Shown piece by piece: positions 6,486 to 14,738 of a stretch of 64,000 bases of DNA. Source of the stretch: Saccharospirillum sp965652395 (GTDB lineage Bacteria; Pseudomonadota; Gammaproteobacteria; Pseudomonadales; Natronospirillaceae). The translations under genes were made by a program, and so were the position numbers. The stretch covers positions 1-64,000 of the forward strand of contig CBFGUW010000006.1 in the NCBI GenBank assembly GCA_965652395.1, written 5' to 3'. Under the pieces are notes generated by a model. The model saw only the letters and a list, made by a program, of their open reading frames with translations. It did not search any database and was not told where the DNA came from. Every line of letters starts with the position of its first letter. The first letter of the stretch is position 1.

Positions 6486-6986
6486 ATGCCAACTAAGTCT
6501 ATGACGGGGAAAACCCCAAGAGGACCCAAGTCTGGAATGGCCAAAGGCAAACGGTCAGTCTCGCCTTCCAGTAAACCGGGCGAACCGGTACTGCTGTCCG
6601 GAGGAAACCCCCAAATCGCGAAAGCGGATGGTGATGCTCCGGTACAAGCCTATATTGCGGCTATGCCTGGGTGGAAAGGGGATGTCGGTCGTTATCTGGA
6701 CGATTTGATAGTGCAAACCGTTCCCGAGGTACGAAAAGCGGTACGATGGAACTCTCCGTTTTATGGTATTGAAGGACAGGGTTGGTTTCTCAGCTATCAT
6801 TGCTTCACGAAGTACATTAAAGTCACCTTTCTTCGCGGTACTCAGTTAAATCCGCTGCCGCCAGTCGAATCAAAGGACCCGAACACGCGATATTTGCATA
6901 TTTATGAGGGCGAGCAGGTGGATGAAGAGCAGTTAAAGAACTGGCTTCGGCAGGCCGCTGGAATGCCGGGTGACCCATTGTTTTAG
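6486..6986 (+). CDS. DUF1801 domain protein
   Basis: 166-aa protein of the DUF1801 (YdhG-like) family. After a basic, low-complexity N-terminus (residues 1-35, rich in Lys, Gly and Ser), the conserved fold begins at VQAYIAAMPGWK and continues with the hallmark VRKAVRWNSPFYG, GWFLSYHCFTKYIKVTF and the closing RYLHIYEGE. The family is sometimes described as iron-chaperone- or frataxin-like, but its function is not settled. GAGGAG lies upstream of ATG. It stands alone, with about 135 nt to the gene before and 205 nt to the gene after. Confidence 0.85.
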   Translation: MPTKSMTGKTPRGPKSGMAKGKRSVSPSSKPGEPVLLSGGNPQIAKADGDAPVQAYIAAMPGWKGDVGRYLDDLIVQTVPEVRKAVRWNSPFYGIEGQGWFLSYHCFTKYIKVTFLRGTQLNPLPPVESKDPNTRYLHIYEGEQVDEEQLKNWLRQAAGMPGDPLF

Positions 6987-7191
6987 CAAATAGGCCGACT
7001 TTATGAACACAGACATTATCGCTTATAACGATTCTCAATCTGCTGACGAGGGTGCTATCTGCCGTCCGGCTTGAACGATTAAAATAAAAACAACTCACTG
7101 TCGATTCGCGGTCCCGACATTCGACTATGAATGGAAGCCGCTGATGGTTCAGGTTCAAAGGCGGCGTTTGCACAGCCATGGGAGAATGATA

Positions 7192-7737
7192 ATGACAGCA
7201 AAATGCACCCCTTTGTCCTGCAGGTGTGGACAAGTCAAACTGAGTGTTTCCGGAACCCCCATTCTCAGCGCCGAATGTCTGTGCGCCGATTGTCAGAAGG
7301 CAGGCTCGATCTTACAGGCTCTGCCCCGGGCGTCAGCCATTCTGGATAAAAACGGCGGTACCCGGTTCGAGATTTTTCGGAAGGATAGGGTTCAGTGCGA
7401 ACAGGGGGCGGAGCACCTACGTGAACATCGGTTATCCGATGACTCTAAAACCCGTCGGGTGGTGGCTGTATGCTGTAACACCCCTATGTTTTTGGATTTT
7501 ACGAATGGTCACTGGCTAAGTATCTATGGAGCCCTATGGCAGCAGGAGGCGTTGCCCCCTCTGGAAATCAGAACGATGACGCGGAGTCGGCCGCCGGGTG
7601 TTGAACTTCCAGACGATGTGCCGAACCCCAGTACCCACACGGTTTCATTCTATTTCAAATTATTGTCGGCTTGGGTCGCGATGGGGTTTCGAACACCAAA
7701 GGTTGATTATGTTAACGGCCGTCTCGATGTCCCATAG
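7192..7737 (+). CDS. GFA (glutathione-dependent formaldehyde-activating enzyme-like) family protein
   Basis: 181-aa protein of the GFA/CENP-V fold, a small zinc-binding beta-barrel. The N-terminus carries the two zinc motifs in order, CRCG (C-x-C) then CLCADC (C-x-x-C), and VVAVCCNTPMF near residue 95 gives the third Cys site. The remainder (about 80 residues after GHWLSIYG) is a less conserved tail. I choose the ATG at 7192, seven bases after GGGAG, over in-frame starts 6 and 48 bases earlier. Family members rarely have a proven substrate, so formaldehyde metabolism should not be assumed. Confidence 0.75.
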   Translation: MTAKCTPLSCRCGQVKLSVSGTPILSAECLCADCQKAGSILQALPRASAILDKNGGTRFEIFRKDRVQCEQGAEHLREHRLSDDSKTRRVVAVCCNTPMFLDFTNGHWLSIYGALWQQEALPPLEIRTMTRSRPPGVELPDDVPNPSTHTVSFYFKLLSAWVAMGFRTPKVDYVNGRLDVP

Positions 7738-7788
7738 CCAATCCCTCCCATATCATGGTGTTAATGACGAATATTCAGAGGAAAAACA

Positions 7789-8202
7789 ATGAAAATCAGC
7801 GTAGAAACGACAGTTGCAGCGCCAATGGCACAGGTATGGCGAGCTTATTCAAACCCGGAAGATATTAAACAATGGAACGCCGCCTCGGATGACTGGCACA
7901 CTCCTGAGTCCCGTGTGGACTTCCGGGAAGGGGGCGAGTTCTGTTCAAGAATGGAAGCCAGGGATGGCAGTATGGGGTTCGATTTTTCGGGGACCTATAC
8001 AAAGATTGTCGAACACCAATTGATCGAGTATTCCTTTGGTGATCGCCACGCCCAAGTAGCGTTCACGGACAGCCCTTCAGGTGTCACCGTGCGCGTTACA
8101 TTCGAAGGCGAGGATACTCACTCCGAAGAGCAGCAACGGGAAGGGTGGCAGAGCATTTTGAATAACTTTAAAAAACATGTAGAGGCTCAACCTGACACAT
8201 GA
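7789..8202 (+). CDS. SRPBCC / AHSA1-family protein
   Basis: 137-aa START-like protein of the AHSA1 (Activator of Hsp90 ATPase homologue 1-like) group. Typical features are the opening VETTVAAPMAQVWRAYSNPEDIKQWN, the GGEFCSRMEARDGSMGFDFSG strand pair, a VRVTFEGED strand and the C-terminal helix REGWQSILNNFKKHVE. The fold forms a hydrophobic pocket for small ligands; the ligand is unknown. GAGG lies just upstream of ATG and only 51 nt separate it from the GFA gene, so the two may share a transcript. Confidence 0.85.
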   Translation: MKISVETTVAAPMAQVWRAYSNPEDIKQWNAASDDWHTPESRVDFREGGEFCSRMEARDGSMGFDFSGTYTKIVEHQLIEYSFGDRHAQVAFTDSPSGVTVRVTFEGEDTHSEEQQREGWQSILNNFKKHVEAQPDT

Positions 8203-8318
8203 ATTCGCGAATACATGGGATGGAGTAATGATACGACACATATCGCTTAGAGAACGGTTCCAAGCCCCGCAATGAGACCCTATACTCCAACGACATTCAT
8301 GGCTTAGGTCTTGTATTT

Positions 8319-8594
8319 ATGGTTCATATCGAGCCTGGGATTTACGAGCATTTCAAAGGGCAGCGCTACCGTGTCATTGGTCTGTGCCGTCACAGCGAAA
8401 CCGAAGAGCCTATGGTTGCTTATCAGTGCCTCTATGGGGATTTCAGCCTATGGGTGCGTCCTTTGGATAATTTTCTTCAAACCGTGACTGTCGATGGCGA
8501 AGAGGTGCCTCGCTTCGAGCGGGTTCAGGCCTTGTCCGAGGTGGACTGGTTGTCATTGTCGGAAGCCGGTTCTTCGTCGAATTCTGAGCTGTAA
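8319..8594 (+). CDS. DUF1653 family protein
   Basis: 91-aa protein. Residues 4-66 match the DUF1653 beta-rich domain: PGIYEHFKGQRYRVIG, then a HSETEEPMVAYQ strand and FSLWVRPLDNFLQTV. The family has no assigned function. The last 23 codons overlap the 3' end of the oppositely oriented next gene by 70 nt, and the residues there are low-complexity (Ser/Glu rich), so the conserved domain itself lies outside the overlap. Confidence 0.8.
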   Translation: MVHIEPGIYEHFKGQRYRVIGLCRHSETEEPMVAYQCLYGDFSLWVRPLDNFLQTVTVDGEEVPRFERVQALSEVDWLSLSEAGSSSNSEL

Positions 8595-9259
8595 AGTCCG
8601 GCGATCATCCTGGAAATGGCTTTGATGTTCTGGTTTTTGCTTTCAAATACTATATCGGTTGTCATTAGCATATCCTTGGCGTGTTTGAAGTAGGCAGCAG
8701 CTGAGGACAGGTCTCCGTTTTGTTTGGCTCGCAAGCCTTGCAGTTTGTAGGCTTCCACTTCCAACAGCAGAATATTGCGTTTAAGGCGCGCCAAATGGTC
8801 GTGACCCTCCAACTCTGTGATCTCGCCACGGTTGATTAATGCTCTGATCACTTTCATGGTACGACTGAAATGGCGTTTGATGAGATTGATTTGCCGGTCG
8901 CTGGTGGGGGTTTCGGGTTTGTTTTCCAATTCCCCCAATTGATCAATGTCATTGCTGAGGCCTTCGTAGTAATCCATGTCGCGCTGACAGGTGGGGTCAT
9001 CCGGCGCTATGTTGAGCATGGTTTCGGCATCCCGTCTCAGAATGGCCTGTAGCGCTCTGAGAAGGTCGGGGTTGCGATCATAGACCATCAACGTTGAGTA
9101 AAGTTCTTCCAGTTCGCCGAGGCGCTGTCGGCGTTGGCGCAAGCGGGCTTTGAGTTCCTGTTCCTCCATCTGCTTAACCGTCGCCAGGCGGCTCAGGTAG
9201 AGGCCTCCGACGATGAGACCGATCAATACAGTGAATGTCAGAATGGCGAATAGGGACAC
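8525..9259 (-). CDS. Signal-anchored helical protein of unknown function
   Basis: 244-aa protein. One hydrophobic segment lies right at the N-terminus (SLFAILTFTVLIGLIVGGLYL), followed by a basic, heptad-rich region (residues about 25-55) that looks like coiled coil and a helical periplasmic domain of about 170 residues. The C-terminus is acidic and polar. The start is GTG with a perfect AAGGAG seven bases upstream; the in-frame TTG 48 nt further up lacks one. It is divergent from topA, with about 130 nt between the two starts. I do not recognise the family. The layout resembles tetratricopeptide-like helical envelope proteins, but no repeat is clear. Confidence 0.65.
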   Translation of the reverse strand: MSLFAILTFTVLIGLIVGGLYLSRLATVKQMEEQELKARLRQRRQRLGELEELYSTLMVYDRNPDLLRALQAILRRDAETMLNIAPDDPTCQRDMDYYEGLSNDIDQLGELENKPETPTSDRQINLIKRHFSRTMKVIRALINRGEITELEGHDHLARLKRNILLLEVEAYKLQGLRAKQNGDLSSAAAYFKHAKDMLMTTDIVFESKNQNIKAISRMIAGLYSSEFDEEPASDNDNQSTSDKA

Positions 9260-9391
9260 CCGGTGACTCCTTACGTTTTGAAACAAAACTTGACCTGGGG
9301 TAGGCAAAAAGATATACGTCTGCGCCTCTTGCGTTCTCAGCCGAACGTAAGCTACTTATATAAAAGGAAGCAATAGGCGGAATTATAGCGC

Positions 9392-12037
9392 ATGGGTAAA
9401 TCTCTGGTCATTGTCGAGTCACCAGCTAAAGCGAAGACAATCAACAAGTACCTCGGTAACGATTTCATCGTGAAGTCTTCGGTGGGTCACATTCGTGATC
9501 TGCCCACCAGCGGTCAGACGAAACCGGTGGATGCCAAAGCCCGTGCCCGCCAGGCCGCAGAGACGCGCAAGCTGTCTCCTGAAGAAAAAGCCCTTCATAA
9601 AAAGAAGAAGGCCAAAGAACAACTGATTGCCCGTATGGGCATTGATCCCGACCATGGTTGGGAAGCCAATTATCAGGTGCTGCCCGGCAAAGAGAAGGTG
9701 GTGGATGAGCTCCGCCGCCTTGCGAAGACAGCCGACACCGTCTATCTCGCGACGGATTTGGACCGCGAAGGGGAGGCCATTGCCTGGCATCTCCAGGAAA
9801 GTATTGGTCTGGCGCCCGAAAAATACCGGCGCGTGGTATTTAACGAAATCACCAAGAAAGCCATTCAGGGCGCCTTTGAGGAGCCCGGAGACCTGGACTT
9901 GAACCGGGTTAACGCTCAGCAGGCCCGACGTTTCCTTGATCGCGTGGTCGGCTATATGGTCTCCCCTTTGCTGTGGGCCAAGGTGGCTCGCGGTTTGAGT
10001 GCCGGGCGGGTTCAGTCGGTCGCGGTCCGTTTGATCGTCGAGCGCGAGCGCGAGATCCGTGCCTTCATCCCTGAAGAATTTTGGGATCTGCATGCTCTGA
10101 CGAAGGCCGCCAAAGGCGAGGAAGTCCGTTTCGAGGTGGCTCGGTATCAGGGTGAGAAATACCGCCCGGTCAATGAAAGCCAGAGTCAGGAGCATGTTCA
10201 GCGGCTGCAAGGCCAATCGTTCAAGATTACAGACCGGGAAGACAAACCCACCCAGTCACGCCCCTCGGCGCCCTTTATTACCTCCACGCTGCAGCAGGCG
10301 GCCAGTACGCGCCTGGGTTTCAGCGTGAAAAAAACCATGACCATGGCTCAGCGTCTTTACGAAGCAGGGCACATCACCTATATGCGTACCGACTCCACCA
10401 ACCTGAGTCAGGAGGCCGTGGCCTCTGCACGGGAGTACATCGGTGACCAGTTCGGTGACAAGTACCTACCCGAGACACCGCAAAGCTACGGTAGCCGGGA
10501 GGGGGCTCAGGAAGCGCACGAAGCCATTCGCCCGTCCTACGTGACACGCAAGAGTGCGGACCTGAGCGACATGGAGCGCGACGCTCAGCGGCTCTATGAG
10601 CTGATTTGGCAACGCTTCGTGGCGTGCCAGATGACACCTGCGAAATACAAGAGCACCACCCTGACCATCGAAACCGGCGGCTACGAGCTGAAAGCCCGGG
10701 GCCGCGTCGTGGTGTTCGATGGTTACACCCGCGTGATGAAACAGGTGGCCAAAGGCGACGACGCTGTTGAGCTGCCGGATCTCAAAGTGGGCGAGCCGCT
10801 GTCGCTCGAGAAGCTGGAGCCGAAGCAGCATTTCACCAAGCCGCCGGCGCGTTATACCGAAGCTTCTTTGGTTAAAGAGCTGGAAAAGCAGGGCATTGGC
10901 CGGCCGTCGACTTATGCGTCGATTATCTCGACCATTCAGGAGCGCGGCTACGTACGCCTGCAGAACCGCCGTTTTTATGCTGAAAAAATCGGCGATATCG
11001 TGACCGACCGTCTGACGGAATCCTTCCGAGACTTGATGGAATATCAGTTTACGGCCCGACTTGAAGAATACCTGGATGAAATCGCCACGGGCGAACGAAC
11101 CTGGAAAGAAGTCCTCGACTCCTTCTATGAGGATTTCACCCGTCAGTTGGAACAGGCGGAGTCGGAACAGGATGGCATGCGCGCCAACGAGCCCACGCCA
11201 ACCGATATCGAATGCCCGAAATGCGGCCGTCCTATGATGATCCGCAACGGCACCACCGGTGTCTTCCTCGGGTGCTCCGGTTACAACCTGCCGCCCAAGG
11301 AGCGTTGCAAGGGGACTCTGAACCTGATTCCCGGTGACGAGGCGCTGGCCGTTGATGACGACGACGAAGAAGCCGAAGCCCAGGCACTGCGCCATAAAGA
11401 GCGCTGCGATGAGTGCGGCACGGCAATGGACAGTTACCTGATTGATGAGCAGCGGAAATTGCACATCTGCGGTAACAACCCTGATTGCTCGGGGTTCAAG
11501 ATTGAAAAAGGGCAGTTCAAGATCAAGGGTTACGATGGCCCGACCCTGGAATGCGATAAATGCGGCTCCGAAATGCAGCTCAAGAGCGGTCGCTTCGGTA
11601 AGTATTTCGGGTGCACCAACGAAGACTGCAAGAACACCCGTAAGCTCTTGCGCAGTGGAGAGCCAGCACCACCGAAAATGGATCCAATCCCCATGCCGGA
11701 GCTGCAATGTCAGAAGGTGGATGATACCTACGTTCTGCGTGACGGGGCATCAGGGCTCTTCCTGGCGGCCAGTCAGTTCCCGAAAAACCGGGAAACCCGA
11801 CCACCGTTGGTGAAAGAGCTGCTGGCGCATAAATCCGAGATTCCGGACAAGTACCAGTACATTCTGAAAGCGCCGACCGAGGACGACGAAGGTCGCCCGA
11901 GCGTGATTCGTTTCAGTCGTAAGACCAAGGAACAGTACGTGATGACGGAGAACGACAGCGGCAAAGCGAGTGGCTGGAAAGCGCATTATGTCAACGGCAA
12001 GTGGGTAATTGATGAAAAAAGTGGAAAGAAAAAATAA
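9392..12037 (+). CDS. topA: DNA topoisomerase I
   Basis: 881-aa type IA topoisomerase that relaxes negative supercoils. The TOPRIM domain opens with LVIVESPAKAKTINKYLG and continues to DLDREGEAIAWHL (the acidic metal-binding triad). The active-site Tyr is in ITYMRTDSTNLS (about residue 330). HEAIRPSYV and GRPSTYASIISTIQERGYV are further family blocks. Three Cys4 zinc ribbons follow (CPKCGRPM..., CDECGTAM..., CDKCGSEM...), then a C-terminal Zn-free ribbon repeat. A Lys-rich insertion at residues 45-75 is usual in pseudomonad-type TopA. A strong hairpin terminator follows the stop. Length is within the family range. Confidence 0.97.
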   Translation: MGKSLVIVESPAKAKTINKYLGNDFIVKSSVGHIRDLPTSGQTKPVDAKARARQAAETRKLSPEEKALHKKKKAKEQLIARMGIDPDHGWEANYQVLPGKEKVVDELRRLAKTADTVYLATDLDREGEAIAWHLQESIGLAPEKYRRVVFNEITKKAIQGAFEEPGDLDLNRVNAQQARRFLDRVVGYMVSPLLWAKVARGLSAGRVQSVAVRLIVEREREIRAFIPEEFWDLHALTKAAKGEEVRFEVARYQGEKYRPVNESQSQEHVQRLQGQSFKITDREDKPTQSRPSAPFITSTLQQAASTRLGFSVKKTMTMAQRLYEAGHITYMRTDSTNLSQEAVASAREYIGDQFGDKYLPETPQSYGSREGAQEAHEAIRPSYVTRKSADLSDMERDAQRLYELIWQRFVACQMTPAKYKSTTLTIETGGYELKARGRVVVFDGYTRVMKQVAKGDDAVELPDLKVGEPLSLEKLEPKQHFTKPPARYTEASLVKELEKQGIGRPSTYASIISTIQERGYVRLQNRRFYAEKIGDIVTDRLTESFRDLMEYQFTARLEEYLDEIATGERTWKEVLDSFYEDFTRQLEQAESEQDGMRANEPTPTDIECPKCGRPMMIRNGTTGVFLGCSGYNLPPKERCKGTLNLIPGDEALAVDDDDEEAEAQALRHKERCDECGTAMDSYLIDEQRKLHICGNNPDCSGFKIEKGQFKIKGYDGPTLECDKCGSEMQLKSGRFGKYFGCTNEDCKNTRKLLRSGEPAPPKMDPIPMPELQCQKVDDTYVLRDGASGLFLAASQFPKNRETRPPLVKELLAHKSEIPDKYQYILKAPTEDDEGRPSVIRFSRKTKEQYVMTENDSGKASGWKAHYVNGKWVIDEKSGKKK

Positions 12038-12055
12038 AACTCTGTTGCCGTAAAT

Positions 12056-12088
12056 GAAAAAACGCCCTTATTTAAGGGCGTTTTTTGT
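12056..12088 (+). terminator. Rho-independent terminator after topA
   Basis: An A-run, the hairpin CGCCCTTA-TT-TAAGGGCG, then TTTTTTG. It lies 19 nt after the topA stop, and the flanking A and T runs could make it work in both directions. Confidence 0.85.
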
Positions 12089-12249
12089 TTATAAATGCAC
12101 CAAATTGGGTAGATGCCTGTAGCTTTCTTTCACAGTTTGGACACATTTGCCTGCCAAAAGGCGACTTCTGGCTGGCTATTTGCGTAAAAATCAGGCTTTT
12201 CCAGTGTCTTTTACCGTGCTGGCTGGGTTAGGCCGGAGGCTTCAGGCAT

Positions 12250-12278
12250 AAAAAAACCGGCCAGAGCCGGTTTTTTTA
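12250..12278 (-). terminator. Rho-independent terminator after gltA (bidirectional form)
   Basis: Hairpin ACCGGC-CAGA-GCCGGT flanked by an A-run on the left and T7 on the right, 15 nt beyond the gltA stop. Read on the minus strand it ends gltA transcription. Confidence 0.8.
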
Positions 12279-12292
12279 AAGCACTAAAGCCG

Positions 12293-13570
12293 TTACTTGG
12301 CGGGTACGTCCCGCTGTTCGTGGCCTTTGTACAGCTGGCGAGGACGACCGATACGGTATTGGCCGCTGATCATCTCTTTCCAATGGGCAATCCAGCCCGG
12401 CGTACGGCCAACGGCGAACAACACGGTGAACATGTCGGTCGGAATACCGATGGCCTTAAAGATGATGCCGGAGTAGAAGTCGACGTTGGGATAGAGTTTC
12501 TTCTCGACGAAGTACTCATCTTCCAGGGCGATCTTCTCCAGACGCATGGCGATCTTCAGCAGCGGGTCATTGTTGACGCCCAGCTCTTTCAGGACTTCGT
12601 CGCAGGTCTCTTTCATCACCTTGGCGCGCGGGTCGTAGTTCTTGTAAACCCGGTGGCCGAAGCCCATCAGACGGAAGGGGTCTTCCTTGTCTTTGGCGCG
12701 GGCAATGAACTCCTCGATGCGGGACTCGTCGCCGATTTCTTCCAGCATGTTCAGTACCGCTTCGTTGGCGCCACCATGCGCCGGACCCCAGAGGGCGGCG
12801 ATGCCAGCAGCGATGCAGGCAAAGGGGTTTGCGCCGGAAGAGCCGGCCAGACGAACCGTGGAAGTCGAGGCATTCTGCTCATGATCCGCGTGCAGGATGA
12901 AGATTTTGTCCATCGCGCGGGCCAGCACCGGGTTGACCTGGTATTCCTCGGCCGGGGTGCTGAACATCATGTGCAGGAAGTTCCCACCATAGGACAGATT
13001 GTTCCGCGGGTAGGCGAATGGCTGACCGATGGAGTACTTATAAGCCATGGCCGCCAGAGTGGGCATCTTGGAGATCAGACGGTGGGCCGCGACTTCACGG
13101 TGGCGGTCGTTGCTGATGTCCAGAGAGTCATGGTAGAAGGCCGACAGGGCGCCGACCACGCCGACCATGATGGCCATTGGGTGGGAATCGCGGCGGAAGC
13201 CTTTGAAGAACTGATGCAGCTGCTCGTGCACCATGGTGTGGTGCATGATGGCATGCTCGAACTTCTGTTTCTGCTCGGTAGCGGGGAGCTCGCCGTGCAG
13301 CAGCAGATAACACACATCTAGATAGTCGCACTGATTCGCCAATTGGTCGATCGGGTAGCCCCGGTGCAACAGAACGCCTTTCGCGCCGTCGATGTAGGTG
13401 ATTTCAGACTCGCAGGATGCTGTGGATACAAAGCCCGGATCGTATGTGAACAGACCGTTTTCGGTCAGGGATCGGACATCGACAACATCAGGACCCAGGG
13501 TGCCGGAATAAACTGGCAAATCGATCGGGTCGCGTCCTTCGATGACTAACTTGGCTTTCTTGTCAGTCAT
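12293..13570 (-). CDS. gltA: Citrate synthase (type II, hexameric form)
   Basis: 425-aa enzyme condensing acetyl-CoA and oxaloacetate at the entry of the TCA cycle. The three catalytic residues are in WGPAHGGAN (His), GFGHRVYKNYDPRA (His) and NVDFYSG (Asp). HADHEQNASTSTVR and SSGANPFACIAAG are classic blocks. The N-terminal domain of about 60 residues, of the GltA type, belongs to the NADH-sensitive hexameric enzymes. A very good GGAGAGGAGG precedes ATG. The gene faces away from sdhC across a 449-nt region that carries promoters for both; the gltA leader is about 170 nt long. Confidence 0.97.
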   Translation of the reverse strand: MTDKKAKLVIEGRDPIDLPVYSGTLGPDVVDVRSLTENGLFTYDPGFVSTASCESEITYIDGAKGVLLHRGYPIDQLANQCDYLDVCYLLLHGELPATEQKQKFEHAIMHHTMVHEQLHQFFKGFRRDSHPMAIMVGVVGALSAFYHDSLDISNDRHREVAAHRLISKMPTLAAMAYKYSIGQPFAYPRNNLSYGGNFLHMMFSTPAEEYQVNPVLARAMDKIFILHADHEQNASTSTVRLAGSSGANPFACIAAGIAALWGPAHGGANEAVLNMLEEIGDESRIEEFIARAKDKEDPFRLMGFGHRVYKNYDPRAKVMKETCDEVLKELGVNNDPLLKIAMRLEKIALEDEYFVEKKLYPNVDFYSGIIFKAIGIPTDMFTVLFAVGRTPGWIAHWKEMISGQYRIGRPRQLYKGHEQRDVPAK

Positions 13571-13746
13571 GAGGCCTCCTCTCCAAAGCAGGGTTAGGCG
13601 TCGGAATTGTGACGCAGGGTGGTATTGGATGGCGCACCGGCGCAGGGGGTTCAGGTACGTCTTTGCAACTGAAAGCGCGCTGTCATGCTTCTTTGTTTAT
13701 CGTGTTTCTTTATAGAGTTGTGACACAGGGTGCGAAATCGCGCACA

Positions 13747-13774
13747 ACTATAGAGAGTTTCAAACCTTTGTCAA
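13747..13774 (-). promoter_or_regulatory. Sigma70-type promoter for gltA
   Basis: On the minus strand, TTGACA, a 16-nt spacer, then TATAGT. This is a perfect -35 and a 5/6 -10, about 170 nt upstream of gltA. Confidence 0.65.
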
Positions 13775-13897
13775 TTTGACTTCCGGCGTACCTGGCATCA
13801 CTCCACCAAAAGTCGCAGATGAAAAGATTTGTTAATGAATACAATAGTCCACGCTTATTACGTAGGAAAATTACAGCGTACCGGGCACTGTGATCAT

Positions 13898-13926
13898 TTG
13901 TAATTAGAAACGACGATCACTATAAT
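13898..13926 (+). promoter_or_regulatory. Sigma70-type promoter for the sdh operon
   Basis: TTGTAA, a 17-nt spacer and a perfect TATAAT, about 93 nt upstream of the sdhC start. The leader contains a GGTTGGGC / GCCCCAAC imperfect stem (13942-13980). The rest of the 449-nt gltA-sdhC gap shows no gene. Confidence 0.7.
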
Positions 13927-14019
13927 TCCGGCCGCATTTCGGGGTTGGGCCTCCCGGTCCAGCACTTCCAAACGCCCCAACGTCGGGGCCCGCACTTAAA
14001 AAATAAAGAGTGAACTGCC

Positions 14020-14394
14020 GTGAACGACCACCGACCTAAGAACTTAGATCTGACGACGATCCGAATGCCGGTCGCTGCCATAGCGTCCATCACGCATCGG
14101 ATTACCGGTGTGATGCTGTTCGTTGCTGTAGGCTTCCTCGTATGGGCCTTGAGCCTGAGCCTGGAATCCAGTCAGGGATTTGAACAGACAGCTGCCATCC
14201 TGTCTCACCCCTTCGCCAAACTGATCACTTGGGGAATCCTGTCGTTGATTGCCTATCACTTCCTGGCCGGGGTCAAACATCTGATTATGGATGCTGGCTA
14301 TTTCGAAACCAAGGAATCAGGACCGCTGGCCGCCAAGGTCACTCTGGCTCTGACCGCCGTCGTAATCGTTCTGTTGGGGGTTTGGGTATGGTAA
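14020..14394 (+). CDS. sdhC: Succinate dehydrogenase cytochrome b556 subunit
   Basis: 124-aa membrane subunit that anchors the dehydrogenase and binds heme b and quinone. Three transmembrane helices are visible (about residues 30-50, 65-85 and 104-123). The SITHRITGV segment before helix 1 supplies quinone-site residues, and YHFLAGVKHLIMD in helix 2 holds the heme-ligand His. Translation starts at GTG. The first gene of sdhCDAB; its end overlaps the sdhD start by 7 nt. Confidence 0.95.
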   Translation: MNDHRPKNLDLTTIRMPVAAIASITHRITGVMLFVAVGFLVWALSLSLESSQGFEQTAAILSHPFAKLITWGILSLIAYHFLAGVKHLIMDAGYFETKESGPLAAKVTLALTAVVIVLLGVWVW

Positions 14395-14735
14395 GAAGTG
14401 TCACAAACCTGTCGCGCAGTGGCTTGATGGATTGGGTTATCCAGCGGGTCTCCGCCGTTCTACTGGCTCTTTATACTCTTTTCCTTCTCGGTATCTTTAT
14501 TGCCAACCCTGATCTCGGTTACCAGGAATGGCAGCAGCTGTTCTCCATTCTCTGGGTCAAAATCTTCACTCTTCTTACTCTGCTTGCATTGGTCGGTCAC
14601 ATCTGGGTCGGTATGTGGACGGTCGTTACCGACTATATAAAGAGCCCCTGGCCTCGCTTTCTTGTCCTGTTAGTGATTGCCGTGACATCCATCGTTTATC
14701 TGTATACCGGTATAGCCGCAGTGTGGGGTGCATAA
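14388..14735 (+). CDS. sdhD: Succinate dehydrogenase membrane anchor subunit
   Basis: 115-aa second membrane anchor of complex II. SGLMDWVIQRVSAVLLALYT opens the first helix, ALVGHIWVGMWTVVTDYIK in helix 2 has the heme His and the conserved Asp-Tyr of the quinone site, and helix 3 ends at the C-terminus. I set the start at the ATG that overlaps the sdhC stop; a much longer open frame upstream is out of register with family length. sdhA follows after 3 nt. Confidence 0.93.
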   Translation: MVRSVTNLSRSGLMDWVIQRVSAVLLALYTLFLLGIFIANPDLGYQEWQQLFSILWVKIFTLLTLLALVGHIWVGMWTVVTDYIKSPWPRFLVLLVIAVTSIVYLYTGIAAVWGA

Positions 14736-14738
14736 GAT

